DNA of 64,000 nucleotides from Rattus norvegicus. Lineage: Eukaryota > Chordata > Mammalia > Rodentia > Muridae. The notes under the pieces were generated by a model. The model was not told where the DNA came from and made no database searches. It was given only the letters and a program-made list of their open reading frames with translations. Positions 1-10,114 of this stretch are shown here, piece after piece. A program made the translations under genes and the position numbers. The stretch spans positions 105,513,688 to 105,577,687 of the forward strand of contig NC_086025.1 in the NCBI RefSeq assembly GCF_036323735.1, written 5' to 3'. How positions within the stretch are numbered: the stretch's first letter is position 1; each line of letters begins with the position of its first letter.

Positions 1-2
1 AA

Positions 3-380
3 AGAAACACCTCCCGTCACATAATTGTCAAAACACCAAACGCACAAAATAAAGAAAGAATATTAAAAGCAGTAAGGGAAAAAGGTCAAGTAACATATAA
101 AGGGAGACCTATCAGAATCACACCAGACTTCTCGCCAGAAACTATGAAGGCCAGAAGATCCTGGACTGATGTCATACAGACCCTAAGAGAACACAAATGC
201 CAGCCCAGGTTACTGTATCCAGCAAAACTCTCAATTAACATTGATGGAGAAACCAAGATATTCCATGACAAAACCAAATTTACACAATATCTTTCTACAA
301 ATCCAGCACTACAAAGGATAATAAATGGTAAAGCCCAACATAAGGAGGCAAGCTATACCCTAGAAGAAGCAAGAAACTAA
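3..380 (+). CDS. L1 ORF1p, C-terminal part (partial at window edge)
   Basis: ORF1p is the trimeric L1 RNA-binding protein and nucleic acid chaperone that coats L1 RNA in the cytoplasmic ribonucleoprotein. The frame is open from base 3 to a TAA at 378-380 and covers the end of the RRM region and the C-terminal domain. Recognisable pieces are an IIVKTPN segment, ERILKAVREKGQVTYKG, and the terminal TLEEARN. The same protein segment occurs in copy B, where it is cut off from its N-terminus by a frameshift; here the matching position is at the window edge and the frame reads through. A methionine at 144 is internal and not a genuine start. The N-terminal coiled coil is outside the window. Confidence 0.9.
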   Translation, partial: RNTSRHIIVKTPNAQNKERILKAVREKGQVTYKGRPIRITPDFSPETMKARRSWTDVIQTLREHKCQPRLLYPAKLSINIDGETKIFHDKTKFTQYLSTNPALQRIINGKAQHKEASYTLEEARN

Positions 381-464
381 TCGTCTTGGCAACAAAACAA
401 AGAGAAGAAAAGCACACACACATAACCTCACATCCAAATATGAATTGCACCTCACACAATAATA

Positions 465-3400
465 ATGGGAGATTTCAACACCCCACTCTCATCAATGGAC
501 AGATCATGGAAACAGAAATTAAACAGTGATGTCGACAGACTAAGAGAAGTCATGAGCCAAATGGACTTAACGGATATTTATAGAACATTCTATCCTAAAG
601 CAAAAGGATATACCTTCTTCTCAGCTCCTCATGGTACTTTCTCCAAAATTGACCATATAATTGGTCAAAAAACGGGCCTCAACAGGTACAGAAAGATAGA
701 GATAATCCCATGCATGCTATCGGACCACCACGGCCTAAAACTGGTCTTCAATAACAATAAGGGAAGAATGCCCACATATACGTGGAAATTGAACAATGCT
801 CTACTCAATGATAACCTGGTCAAGGAAGAAATAAAGAAAGAAATGAAAAACTTTTTAGAATTTAATGAAAATGAAGATACAACATACCCAAACTTATGGG
901 ACACAATGAAAGCTGTGCTAAGAGGAAAACTCATAGCGCTGAGTGCCTGCAGAAAGAAACAGGAAAGAGCATATGTCAGCAGCTTGACAGCACACCTAAA
1001 AGCTCTAGAACAAAAAGAAGCAAATACACCCAGGAGGAGTAGAAGGCAGGAAATAATCAAACTCAGAGCTGAAATCAACCAAGTAGAAACAAAAAGGACC
1101 ATAGAAAGAATCAACAGAACCAAAAGTTGGTTCTTTGAGAAAATCAACAAGATAGATAAACCCTTAGCCAGACTAACGAGAGGACACAGAGAGTGCGTCC
1201 AAATTAACAAAATTAGAAATGAAAAGGGAGACATAACTACAGATTCAGAGGAAATTCAAAAAATCATCAGATCTTACTATAAAAACCTATATTCAACAAA
1301 ATTTGAAAATCTTCAGGAAATGGACAATTTCCTAGACAGATACCAGGTATCGAAGTTAAATCAGGAACAGATAAACCAGTTAAACAACCCCATAACTCCT
1401 AAGGAAATAGAAGCAGTCATTAAAGGTCTTCCAACCAAAAAGAGCCCAGGTCCAGACGGGTTTAGTGCAGAATTCTATCAAACCTTCAGAGAAGACCTCA
1501 TACCAATATTATCCAAACTATTCCACAAAATTGAAACAGATGGAGCACTACCGAATTCCTTCTACGAAGCCACAATTACTCTTATACCTAAACCACACAA
1601 AGACACAACAAAGAAAGAGAACTTCAGACCAATTTCCCTTATGAATATCGACGCAAAAATACTCAATAAAATTCTGGCAAACCGAATTCAAGAGCACATC
1701 AAAACAATCATCCACCATGATCAAGTAGGCTTCATCCCAGGCATGCAGGGATGGTTTAATATACGGAAAACCATCAACGTGATCCATCATATAAACAAAC
1801 TGAAAGAACAAAACCACATGATCATTTCATTAGATGCTGAGAAAGCATTTGACAAAATTCAACACCCCTTCATGATAAAAGTCCTGGAAAGAATAGGAAT
1901 TCAAGGCCCATACCTAAACATAGTAAAAGCCATATACAGCAAACCAGTTGCTAACATTAAACTAAATGGAGAGAAACTCGAAGCAATCCCACTAAAATCA
2001 GGGACTAGACAAGGCTGCCCACTCTCTCCCTACTTATTCAATATAGTTCTTGAAGTTCTAGCCAGAGCAATCAGACAACAAAAGGAGATCAAGGGGATAC
2101 AGATTGGAAAAGAAGAAGTCAAAATATCACTATTTGCAGATGACATGATAGTATATTTAAGTGATCCCCAAAGTTCCACCAGAGAACTACTAAAGCTGAT
2201 AAACAACTTCAGCAAAGTGGCTGGGTATAAAATTAACTCAAATAAATCAGTTGCCTTCCTCTATACAAAAGAGAAACAAGCCGAGAAAGAAATTAGGGAA
2301 ACGACACCCTTCATAATAGACCCAAATAATATAAAGTACCTCGGTGTGACTTTAACCAAGCAAGTAAAAGATCTGTACAATAAGAACTTCAAGACACTGA
2401 GGAAAGAAATTGAAGAAGACCTCAGAAGATGGAAAGATCTCCCATGCTCATGGATTGGCAGGATTAATATAGTAAAAATGGCCATTTTACCAAAAGCAAT
2501 CTACAGATTCAATGCAATCCCCATCAAAATACCAATCCAATTCTTCAAAGAGTTAGACAGAACAATTTGCAAATTCATCTGGAATAACAAAAAACCCAGG
2601 ATAGCTAAAGCTATCCTCAACAATAAAAGGACTTCAGGGGGAATCACTATCCCTGAACTCAAGCAGTATTACAGAGCAATAGTGATAAAAACTGCATGGT
2701 ATTGGTACAGAGACAGACAGATAGACCAATGGAATAGAACTGAAGACCCAGAAATGAACCCACACACCTATGGTCACTTGATTTTTGACAAAGGAGCCAA
2801 AACCATCCAATGGAAAAAAGATAGCATTTTCAGCAAATGGTGCTGGTTCAACTGGAGGTCAACATGTAGAAGAATGCAGATCGATCCATGCTTATCACCC
2901 TGTACAAAGCTTAAGTCCAAGTGGATCAAGGACCTCCACATCAAACCAGACACACTCAAACTAATAGAAGAAAAACTAGGGAAGCATCTGGAACACATGG
3001 GCACTGGAAAAAATTTCCTGAACAAAACACCAATGGCTTATGCTCTAAGATCAAGAATCGACAAATGGGATCTCATAAAACTGCAAAGCTTCTGTAAGGC
3101 AAAGGACACGGTGGTTAGGACAAAACGGCAACCAACAGATTGGGAAAAGATCTTTACCAATCCTACAACAGATAGAGGCCTTATATCCAAAATATACAAA
3201 GAACTCAAGAAGTTAGACCGCAGGGAAACAAATAACCCTATTAAAAAATGGGGTTCAGAGCTAAACAAAGAATTCACAGCTGAGGAATGCCGAATGGCTG
3301 AGAAACACCTAAAGAAATGTTCAACATCTTTAGTCATAAGGGAAATGCAAATCAAAACAACCCTGAGATTTCACCTCACACCAGTGCGATTGGCTAAGAT

Positions 3401-3860
3401 CAAAAACTCAGGTGACAGCAGATGCTGGCGAGGATGTGGAGAAAGAGGAACACTCCTCCATTGTTGGTGGGATTGCAGACTGGTAAAACCATTCTGCAAA
3501 TCAGTCTGGAGGTTCCTCAGAAAATTGGACATTGAACTGCCTGAGGATCCAGCTATACCTCTCTTGGGCATATACCCAAAAGATGCCTCAACATATAAAA
3601 GAGACACGTGCTCCACTATGTTCATCGCAGCCTTATTTATAATAGCCAGAAAATGGAAAGAACCGAGATGCCCTTCAACAGAGGAATGGATACAGAAAAT
3701 GTGGTACATCTACACAATGGAATATTACTCAGCTATCAAAAACAACGAGTCTATGAAATTCGTAGGCAAATGGTTGGAACTGGAAAATATCATCCTGAGT
3801 GAGCTAACCCAATCACAGAAAGACATACATGGTATGCACTCATTGATAAGTGGCTATTAG
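465..3860 (+). CDS. L1 ORF2p lacking the N-terminal endonuclease half; RT and Cys-rich domains open
   Basis: ORF2p carries the endonuclease (EN) and reverse transcriptase (RT) used in target-primed reverse transcription. This frame has 1131 codons against about 1275 expected. The natural start at 440 is followed by a 407-bp deletion that shifts frame, so only an internal ATG at 465 (normally codon 145, a valine in copy B) could start it. The deletion removes the EN residues equivalent to N16, E45 and Y117 in copy B, while D3 and N5 (GDFN), D63 (KIDHI) and the SDHHGL motif at 86-91 remain. RT is complete, with FADD at residues 557-560. A C-X3-C-X7-H-X4-C motif is at 987-1004. The frame ends in SLISGY at a TAG. 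EN activity should be absent; RT could be intact. Whether it is ever translated is unknown. Confidence 0.9.
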   Translation: MGDFNTPLSSMDRSWKQKLNSDVDRLREVMSQMDLTDIYRTFYPKAKGYTFFSAPHGTFSKIDHIIGQKTGLNRYRKIEIIPCMLSDHHGLKLVFNNNKGRMPTYTWKLNNALLNDNLVKEEIKKEMKNFLEFNENEDTTYPNLWDTMKAVLRGKLIALSACRKKQERAYVSSLTAHLKALEQKEANTPRRSRRQEIIKLRAEINQVETKRTIERINRTKSWFFEKINKIDKPLARLTRGHRECVQINKIRNEKGDITTDSEEIQKIIRSYYKNLYSTKFENLQEMDNFLDRYQVSKLNQEQINQLNNPITPKEIEAVIKGLPTKKSPGPDGFSAEFYQTFREDLIPILSKLFHKIETDGALPNSFYEATITLIPKPHKDTTKKENFRPISLMNIDAKILNKILANRIQEHIKTIIHHDQVGFIPGMQGWFNIRKTINVIHHINKLKEQNHMIISLDAEKAFDKIQHPFMIKVLERIGIQGPYLNIVKAIYSKPVANIKLNGEKLEAIPLKSGTRQGCPLSPYLFNIVLEVLARAIRQQKEIKGIQIGKEEVKISLFADDMIVYLSDPQSSTRELLKLINNFSKVAGYKINSNKSVAFLYTKEKQAEKEIRETTPFIIDPNNIKYLGVTLTKQVKDLYNKNFKTLRKEIEEDLRRWKDLPCSWIGRINIVKMAILPKAIYRFNAIPIKIPIQFFKELDRTICKFIWNNKKPRIAKAILNNKRTSGGITIPELKQYYRAIVIKTAWYWYRDRQIDQWNRTEDPEMNPHTYGHLIFDKGAKTIQWKKDSIFSKWCWFNWRSTCRRMQIDPCLSPCTKLKSKWIKDLHIKPDTLKLIEEKLGKHLEHMGTGKNFLNKTPMAYALRSRIDKWDLIKLQSFCKAKDTVVRTKRQPTDWEKIFTNPTTDRGLISKIYKELKKLDRRETNNPIKKWGSELNKEFTAEECRMAEKHLKKCSTSLVIREMQIKTTLRFHLTPVRLAKIKNSGDSRCWRGCGERGTLLHCWWDCRLVKPFCKSVWRFLRKLDIELPEDPAIPLLGIYPKDASTYKRDTCSTMFIAALFIIARKWKEPRCPSTEEWIQKMWYIYTMEYYSAIKNNESMKFVGKWLELENIILSELTQSQKDIHGMHSLISGY

Positions 3861-4591
3861 CCCAAATGCTTGAATTACCCTAGATCCCTAGAACAAACGA
3901 AACTCAAGACGGATGATCAAAATGTGAATGCTTCACTCCTTCTTTAAATGAGGAAAAAGAATACCCTTGGCTGGGAAGGGAGAGGCAAAGATTAAAACAG
4001 AGACTGAAGGAACACCCATTCAGAGCCTGCCCCACAGGTGGCCCATACATATACAGCCACCCAATTGGACAAGATGGATGAAGCAAAGAAGTGCAGACCG
4101 ACAGGAGCCGGATGTAGATCGCTCCTGAGAGACACAGCCAGAATACAGCAAATACAGAGGCGAATGCCAGCAGCAAACCACTGAGCTGAGAATAGGTCCC
4201 CCGTTGAAGGAATCAGAGAAAGAACTGGAAGAGCTTGAAGGGGCTCGAGACCCCAAAAGTACAACAATGTCAAGCAACCAGAGCTTCCAGGGACTAAGCC
4301 ACTACCTAAAGACTATATATGGACTGACCCTGGACTCTGACCCCATAGGTAGCAATGAATATCCTAGTAAGAGCACCAGTGGAAGGGGAAGCCCTGGGTC
4401 CTGCTAAGACTGAACCCCCAGTGAACTAGACTATGGGGGGAGGGCGGCAATGGGGGGAGGGTTGGGAGGGGAACACCCATAAGGAAGGGGAGGGGGGAGG
4501 GGGATTTTGCCCGGAAACCGGGAAAGTGAATAACACTTGAAATGTATATAAGAAATACTCAAGTTAATAAAAAAAATAAATAAAAAAAAAA
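3861..4591 (+). other. L1 copy A 3' UTR with G-rich tract and A-rich tail
   Basis: The 3' UTR follows the ORF2 stop. It holds a purine-rich block with many G runs at about 4434-4502, a candidate G-quadruplex region typical of L1 3' UTRs, then a terminal segment ending in an ATAAATAAA-type A-rich tail. It matches 50991-51712 of copy B closely. Several short frames on both strands are incidental. Confidence 0.9.
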
Positions 4592-4929
4592 GATTTGAAA
4601 GGGGAAAATCTGGAAAAAATTCTAGAGCTGAAAAGAATATGAACATATCATCAAAATCAATGTTAACATGGGTTGAATTGTACTTTAAAATACTTCAAAA
4701 ACGTATCTATTACAGTCAACTTCCTTTAGTAATAGAAACACATGAATACTGACATGTTCACATGTCACAGAATATTGCTTATTTATTTTAATGCTGTATA
4801 TTGCTGAAGTGTTATTAAAGAAAATTTAATTTTTAGGATAAGACTGCTGAAGAATTTGGGCTGTCTTGCCCTGAAGTCTATAATTCTTCAACTCTCTCCC
4901 CTCCCTCTCTGTCTTTCATTTACTTATTT
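4592..4929. other. Unique AT-rich flank, no gene seen
   Basis: This is the right flank of L1 copy A. It begins with a purine-rich stretch and becomes AT-rich. No SINE, tRNA-like box or credible ORF is visible. Confidence 0.5.
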
Positions 4930-5066
4930 ATTTTGAGACAGCCCCTCCTTTTTTTAAATCTATTTCTATTTCCATACACCCCATACTGGGCTTAAACTTT
5001 CTAGCCTTCGGCCTCAGCCTCTGGAGTTTTCAGAATAAAGTTATATGCCACGATAGACAGCTAATT
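4930..5066 (-). mobile_element. Diverged B1 SINE
   Basis: Read on the plus strand the segment starts with a T-rich run and TTTTGAGACAG, then CCTCAGCCTCTGGAG and a GCCACGATAGAC-like end. This is the reverse complement of a B1 (7SL-derived) SINE. It is heavily substituted, so it is an older copy. The centre is poorly conserved. Confidence 0.6.
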
Positions 5067-7928
5067 TATTATTAAATAATCTAGAAAAATATGAATACAC
5101 TATTATTCTTCTAAAGAAAATATTACAGAATGCTAACGATTGTAACATCTGGGTAGAAAAAAAAATGGGAATTCATTCTACCTTTCTGTTGCTTTTTTAC
5201 ATGATTGAAAATTTTCCTGTGAAAATCTTTGTGACATAGCATCCCAGTGGAATTTACAGAGCTGATAAGTGTCAAAACTCCCATTTGTATGTGAAAGCCC
5301 CTGTGCTTGCCAGGCCTGGTGAGGTAATATTTCTATTCCTCTGACACTCTCTTATTTACACATGTGTATGAGAGATCAACTGAGAGGAGTAATTGCATCA
5401 TGTCTCATGACCCATCAGCCTTTAGCTCTCTGTGACTCAATATTCACAGACAGAAGAAAGCCTGCAAATTGCACAGCTGTGAAATTTTCAGTATTCTCCT
5501 CTTCTGTCTGGAAATAATCAATTTTATAATAATCCCACTGGTCCCAATGTCTGTACTCATCTTCCTTTTCTTCCTTTTTACTTTCCAGGCAGGCTGTTGG
5601 AATTTACATGCAATATTTGTGTTGGTCTATCAAATATAAGATACCTGACCTCTCTTGTGTCTATCCCAAATGACTTTTGACTCAGGGAGTTTTCACAAGG
5701 CAACTTGTGACTGGGTATTTCTCTAAGCAGACACACGTGTCTTCAGGGCCTGAGAATTTACATAAAGACTGCATGCTTTGACTGGAGACTTGAAGGATCA
5801 TGTACTGTGTGACACCTTTAACTATGGAAATTCAAGTATCAAGAAAAGGCTCAAGGATGTAGAAATCATTAGAACCACAGTTTGCAACTACAGGATGGAC
5901 TTCATGGGACACAGAGAGAGGGACATGGAGGAGCCCCATGCCCAAGAACTTAAAGAGTCAGAGGCCCTTTGATCAATCATGCAAACTGCATGTCTTTGGG
6001 CAAAGTTGCACGGGAAAACAAACATGCCATCAAAAGGAGCATAGGCAGCCTATGTCAAGCATCATGCTAATTAAACCTAATGATCGATGGTATCGGGGAG
6101 AAGGCAGTATGTTTTACCTTGGATTTCAGCAGGACTGTAGGCCATTACCTAATACAGAGCTGCCAGCATTCCACACATGCAGATTCATCAACTTGGATAG
6201 ATAGAAGACTATGAGTATAAAGAGCCCCAAGATATTGGTCTCTCCTGGACCATGATGGAGACAGGGGCATAGTGGAGGGGCTTAAGATGAACTTTAAATG
6301 GGGTAAGAGTCAAATACAGGAAGGATGATTTCTGCCTTTGTTTTAAGGAAATAGCTGGACAAAACCAAAGTGCACTGGCCAAACAGACATTCAGAAATGC
6401 AAAAGGGCCATGAAAATCAAGAACAAGATTGGACCTTACAGAGTTCAAAATGCTTTGGAATACATCCTGGCTAAGTCTGGTATGGCTGTAAAGGAAGTAA
6501 GCCAGACTTGGGAGTCAGAATATTATTCATAGTAATTAAAGCCCCTGGAAAGGATCAGGACACCAGGATTTTTAACTCACATTAAAATATCAAAGGGCCA
6601 GATCACATGCCAGAAAGGAACATGGCATCTGGGAATTAACCATGAAATCAGAAAGGATATCTTATAAGGCAAAACAGAACTATTGCATGGCAGACAGAAG
6701 AAATTGATGGAAGAATAAAATCTGGGAGGGGTATGTGTACGGAGAAGTTCACAGACGTAAACCATGTTCAGTTTAGTCACCTGAAGACAAGTCCTTCCAA
6801 TGACAAAGAGAACAAACTATATCCTATGAAGGGGAAACTAGAAGTGCATTAGTGATCCGTCCTGGAACACACACAGTAGGAGAAGAGTAATGAAAAATAA
6901 GGAGGTGGTAACACCCAGTTTAAACAAACTGGCTGAGATGCGGGTATAGAATCCATGCCAGGCATGTTCACAGGGTCATGTCCTTAGAAAAAGGGAGAGT
7001 AATTTCTCTCCTTTGCAGACACTACTGAGCTGTAGACCAGGATCAAGAGGAAGAAAGCTTTCTGTCCTGAAGAAACAAGTAAAGTTGTAAGCAATAGATG
7101 TCTTCTTCTATGCTATTTTCTAAGGCTGGGACTCAGAACCAGTTGATACAAGGAGGGTCTAGCCTCGGCAGGAATTCTATTTTTCCAGGGTAGCTGTGAA
7201 AATAGCCTGTCTGAGGACAGGGATATGAAGTGGTGGGGGCTAGGTTGTTAAAAGGAAGATGGTGAGCAGTTTATAGAGGTTTTAAGGCAACATGAAGAAT
7301 CATGGCAAGTACATAATATAGCATTGGAAGGAGGCAGTTGATAGTGGTATGCCTTTCTAAGCAGCTCCTACAGCATCAGGACAGCCACAGAGTCATCTAC
7401 CTGGTTTTCTAACTGATGCATTGATTAGCATATCTACTTAAAGACAAAGGAAACATGGTTTAATATAGAAGGAGTACATTTAAGTCCTGCATTGGGTAGA
7501 ACACACAGACAGCTATATTCGGAAGTACAACCCTTAGTAGGAATCAGCACATTCTGGAAACACAGGACTAAAGTGTTCAGGTGAATTCTCCTCAACCTCA
7601 AACCACTTCTGCCTAGCTCTGCTCTTGACTGCACAGCTGGATCCAAAAGGGAAACCTACAACTAAGCATTAGAACCGATCAACGACCCAGCCCAGCCCAG
7701 CTCCGCCCACAGGAACACTCAGGCGTCTACAGGACATGAGAAGAATACTCCAAAAGCTTCTTGCCAACTAGCCTCTTGAGATACACAGTCCCAGCAATAT
7801 AATGTGTAGTATCTTCTGATATGTTCTGCTATATAAATGTCCTGGTACTTGCATCACAAACTGCAAACCTCATAGCTGTACCTTGAGAAGTTCTAAATTC
7901 CAGTGGACATCTCACTTCTGCCTCTGAA
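5067..7928. other. Repeat-poor noncoding stretch
   Basis: About 2.9 kb of AT-rich sequence. No coding region with recognisable domains, no tRNA-like promoter boxes and no young repeat are seen. The short open frames here (up to 88 codons) have no recognisable product. Confidence 0.5.
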
Positions 7929-7943
7929 GAGATGAGACTTCTT

Positions 7944-7984
7944 CAGTCTAACGCTCTCCCAACTGAGCTATTTCGGCGGCTGTT
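7944..7984 (-). pseudogene. Retrotransposed 5' half of tRNA-Phe(GAA), tailless retropseudogene
   Basis: On the minus strand, 7977 down to 7944 reads as the first 34 nucleotides of mammalian tRNA-Phe, beginning GCCGAAATAGCTCAGTTGGG and ending ...TTAGACTG just at the anticodon. Seven further bases (AACAGCC) precede it at 7984-7978. A perfect 15-bp direct repeat, GAGATGAGACTTCTT, lies on both sides at 7929-7943 and 7985-7999. The sense-strand empty-site context is CCCTTT/AAGAAG, close to the L1 endonuclease TT/AAAA preference. The first four bases of the duplication (AAGA, minus strand) also equal the next four tRNA bases, consistent with priming by the truncated RNA end. There is no A tail and no 3' half, so it is not a functional tRNA. 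Recognition of the tRNA is from memory of its sequence. Confidence 0.85.
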
Positions 7985-7999
7985 GAGATGAGACTTCTT

Positions 8000-8632
8000 A
8001 AAGGGTTCTAAGACAGATTCGGACCAAAATCACTTTAAGCCATTTTGGATGCCAAGGGTAGCCACTTAGAATAACATACTGTGACTTCATCAAAAGGCTA
8101 CCAGAGTTCAGCCTGTCATTAGAGTACTCACATACAAAGACAAAATAAAGGAGGAAACTATTGCTGACCAATTGGTAATCATGTTCACATACATTTGAGT
8201 GCACTGATATGAGACAAAACTTTTCCATCAAATTGTGATTTTACTGCTTTAATTCAGCCAATCATTATGTGAGTGCACATAAAACTATAAACAGAACAAG
8301 CCCTTCAAACATAAACTATCCCTAGAGCCTTCTACAAGGGGTGCTGTGGGACAGATTTGCTATGCACGCTATATAAAGACCAGTATCCCATGTTTCATTT
8401 GATGATATCAGTGTGTTTCGAGCTAACCCTTAAATAGACTCAGTGGTTTTTATCTGAGATTTGCAAATCATTGTAAAAAAAAAAATCCAGCTGGTCAACA
8501 GAAAACAAATATAGCCCCAGTTCCTTCTTGGCAACATGAAGGAAGCATAATCTGCTCCGTGAATACAGCTGATGGAGTTGCCTGGACCATTTGTGGAGGG
8601 TGATGTGAATAGCTGGGACAAAAGTATGGAAT
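8000..8632. other. Unique noncoding stretch
   Basis: AT-rich sequence between the tRNA-half insertion and the ID element. No gene or repeat that I can name is seen. Confidence 0.45.
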
Positions 8633-8648
8633 AGGAATCCGCAAAGTG

Positions 8649-8749
8649 GGGGCTGGGGATTTAGCTCAGTGGTAGAGCGCTTGCCTAGGAAGCGCAAGGC
8701 CCTGGGTTCAGTCCCCAGCTCTTAAAAAAAAGAACCAAAAAGGAAAAAA
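8649..8749 (+). mobile_element. ID SINE, young, with target-site duplication
   Basis: ID elements derive from BC1 RNA, itself tRNA-Ala-derived, and are very abundant in rat. The copy starts GGGGCTGGGGATTTAGCTCA. The A box is TAGCTCAGTGG (8662-8672), the B box GGTTCAGTCC (8705-8714), and an A-rich tail runs to about 8749. A 16-bp direct repeat flanks it (AGGAATCCGCAAAGTG at 8633-8648; AGGAATCCTCAAAGTG at 8749-8764) with one mismatch, so insertion is recent. Such a copy may carry a weak internal Pol III promoter. Confidence 0.95.
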
Positions 8750-9023
8750 GGAATCCTCAAAGTGCACATTGCAGTTCTGCCATTTGCCAACTGTGTGTCC
8801 ATCTCCAAGTGATGGACTCTCTGAGCTTCTCATCCTATCTCATACAATGAGAAAAATGATACCTCCTATGTCATATTTTAGGAACAACAAGTGAGACATG
8901 TCAAATAAAAGGTCAGAGGCTAGTCCATAACTGTGACTCAATGATAGCACTCTATTTCATACAACTCCATGTCTACCGCAGATATAAGAAAGCAAGCTCA
9001 TTAGGAACCTAGACATAAGCTGG

Positions 9024-9368
9024 GAAGCTGGCTTATTCAATACAGTGTCCATCCATTCCACAATCAGAGGCTCAGAATTCAGATTCCTAGAACCTAAATA
9101 AGAAGTCAAACATGGCAGCTTGTGTCTGTTATTCAACCTTCCGGGAGGAGACTATGGAGATATGTGGATTCCTGGATTAGGTAGCCATCCAGAACAGCTA
9201 ATTAACTAGCTTCAGGTTCAGTGAGAGGCTGAATCTCAAAAAACAAAAACAAAACAAACAAACAAGCAAAAAACCAGACAGCTATAAAGGGAAAGGGAAC
9301 ATTCAGTATTAACCTCAGGCCTCCACATGCATGTGTAAACACACATGTAATGCACACTCATATGCACT

Positions 9369-9409
<41 letters not shown>

Positions 9410-9415
9410 ATCTAG
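9024..9415 (+). mobile_element. B4-type SINE with CA-repeat tail
   Basis: The segment runs from AAGCTGGCTTATTCAATACA through TGGCAGCTTGTGTCTGTTATT and a CTGAATCTCAAAAAAC stretch to a CCTCCACATGCATGTG(T) end that grades into a CA array. This order (tRNA-like start, B1-like middle, CCTCCACATGCA end) is that of rodent B4 elements. It is diverged, so limits are approximate. Confidence 0.6.
9370..9405 (+). repeat. (AC)n microsatellite
   Basis: About 18 uninterrupted AC units at the 3' end of the B4 element. Confidence 0.97.
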
Positions 9416-9888
9416 ATATAAGGCTGGGTACATACCTTTAAGCCCAGCATTTAGAGACAAAAGCAGAAGTTAATTTTTTCCTATGCATTTTGTGAATTCG
9501 ACTACAATCCTGATATCAGTAACATTGGCTGTGCTACACCCAACCCAGATCACCCACAACTCACAGACTCTGAGGATGGCTTCTAATGAAACACCATATT
9601 ACTTCTCTGAAATATTTAGCTTGATGTTTCATTCTCTTGCAGGTAACCCACCTCCCCCTCCACATCAGAACCTCAGAACCTTTCAATATTCAACATGTTC
9701 CTTCAATATAAACGATACCTCCAGAAGTTGCCAGACCAATTTTCATTGTCATCTGCTTTCTTCAGGCTGTCAGCAAAACTTAACTTGAAAATAAATACTA
9801 AAGTACCTGTGAGGATATGAAGAGATTCTCTGACATTGCTGGGTAAATGATTAAAATAAATGAAAGACAGTTTGCCAAGAACACTTTT

Positions 9889-9987
9889 ATTTTTCTTTTT
9901 TCTTTTTTTTTTTTCAGAGCTGGGGACCGAACCCAGGGCCTTGTGCTTGCTAGGCAAGCGCTCTACCACTGAGCTAAATCCCCAACC
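9889..9987 (-). mobile_element. ID SINE, inverse orientation, with target-site duplication
   Basis: On the plus strand a T-rich run is followed by GAGCTGGGGACCGAACCCAG and later CCACTGAGCTAAATCCCCAA, the reverse complement of an ID element. The B box complement is at 9924-9933 and the A box complement at 9966-9976. A perfect 16-bp repeat, GCCAAGAACACTTTTA, flanks it (9874-9889 and 9988-10003). The minus-strand target reads ATATT/AAAAG, a good L1 endonuclease site. It differs in places from the ID at 8649. Confidence 0.95.
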
Positions 9988-10114
9988 GCCAAGAACACTT
10001 TTAATATACCATCTTAGTTCACCATATAATATACAATCATATCCTTTGTAACTAATCTAATCTATATGAACCCCTGTGTCCATCTTAAAAAGTAGAAATT
10101 ATACACAAATATTT

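Larger units (their letters stand above)
1..4591 (+). mobile_element. LINE-1 copy A (rat L1 type), entering the window inside ORF1
   Basis: This is a non-LTR retrotransposon. In order it shows the C-terminal part of ORF1, a short spacer, ORF2, a 3' UTR with a G-rich polypurine tract, and an A-rich tail ending near 4591. It is collinear and very similar to copy B, with base 1 here matching base 46750 there. The 5' end lies outside the window, so neither full length nor a target-site duplication can be judged. Relative to copy B it lacks 407 bp just after the ORF2 start codon (junction near 444/445). The remaining ORF2 frame is uninterrupted, which suggests a fairly recent insertion. Old mammalian L1 would be far more decayed. 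Confidence 0.96.

Noticed and set aside
440..465. Splicing as the cause of the 407-bp gap in L1 copy A
   Set aside because: The junction in copy B terms (ATGAA/TATAAC ... CACACA/TTGC) has neither GT nor AG at the ends.
665..1234. 189-codon minus-strand frame (and its counterpart at 47914-48390)
   Set aside because: It is antisense to L1 ORF2, has the leucine/serine-rich composition expected from A-rich sense codons, and no recognisable domain.
7944..7984. Functional tRNA-Phe gene
   Set aside because: Only the 5' half exists; there is no anticodon stem partner, T arm or B box, and no terminator.
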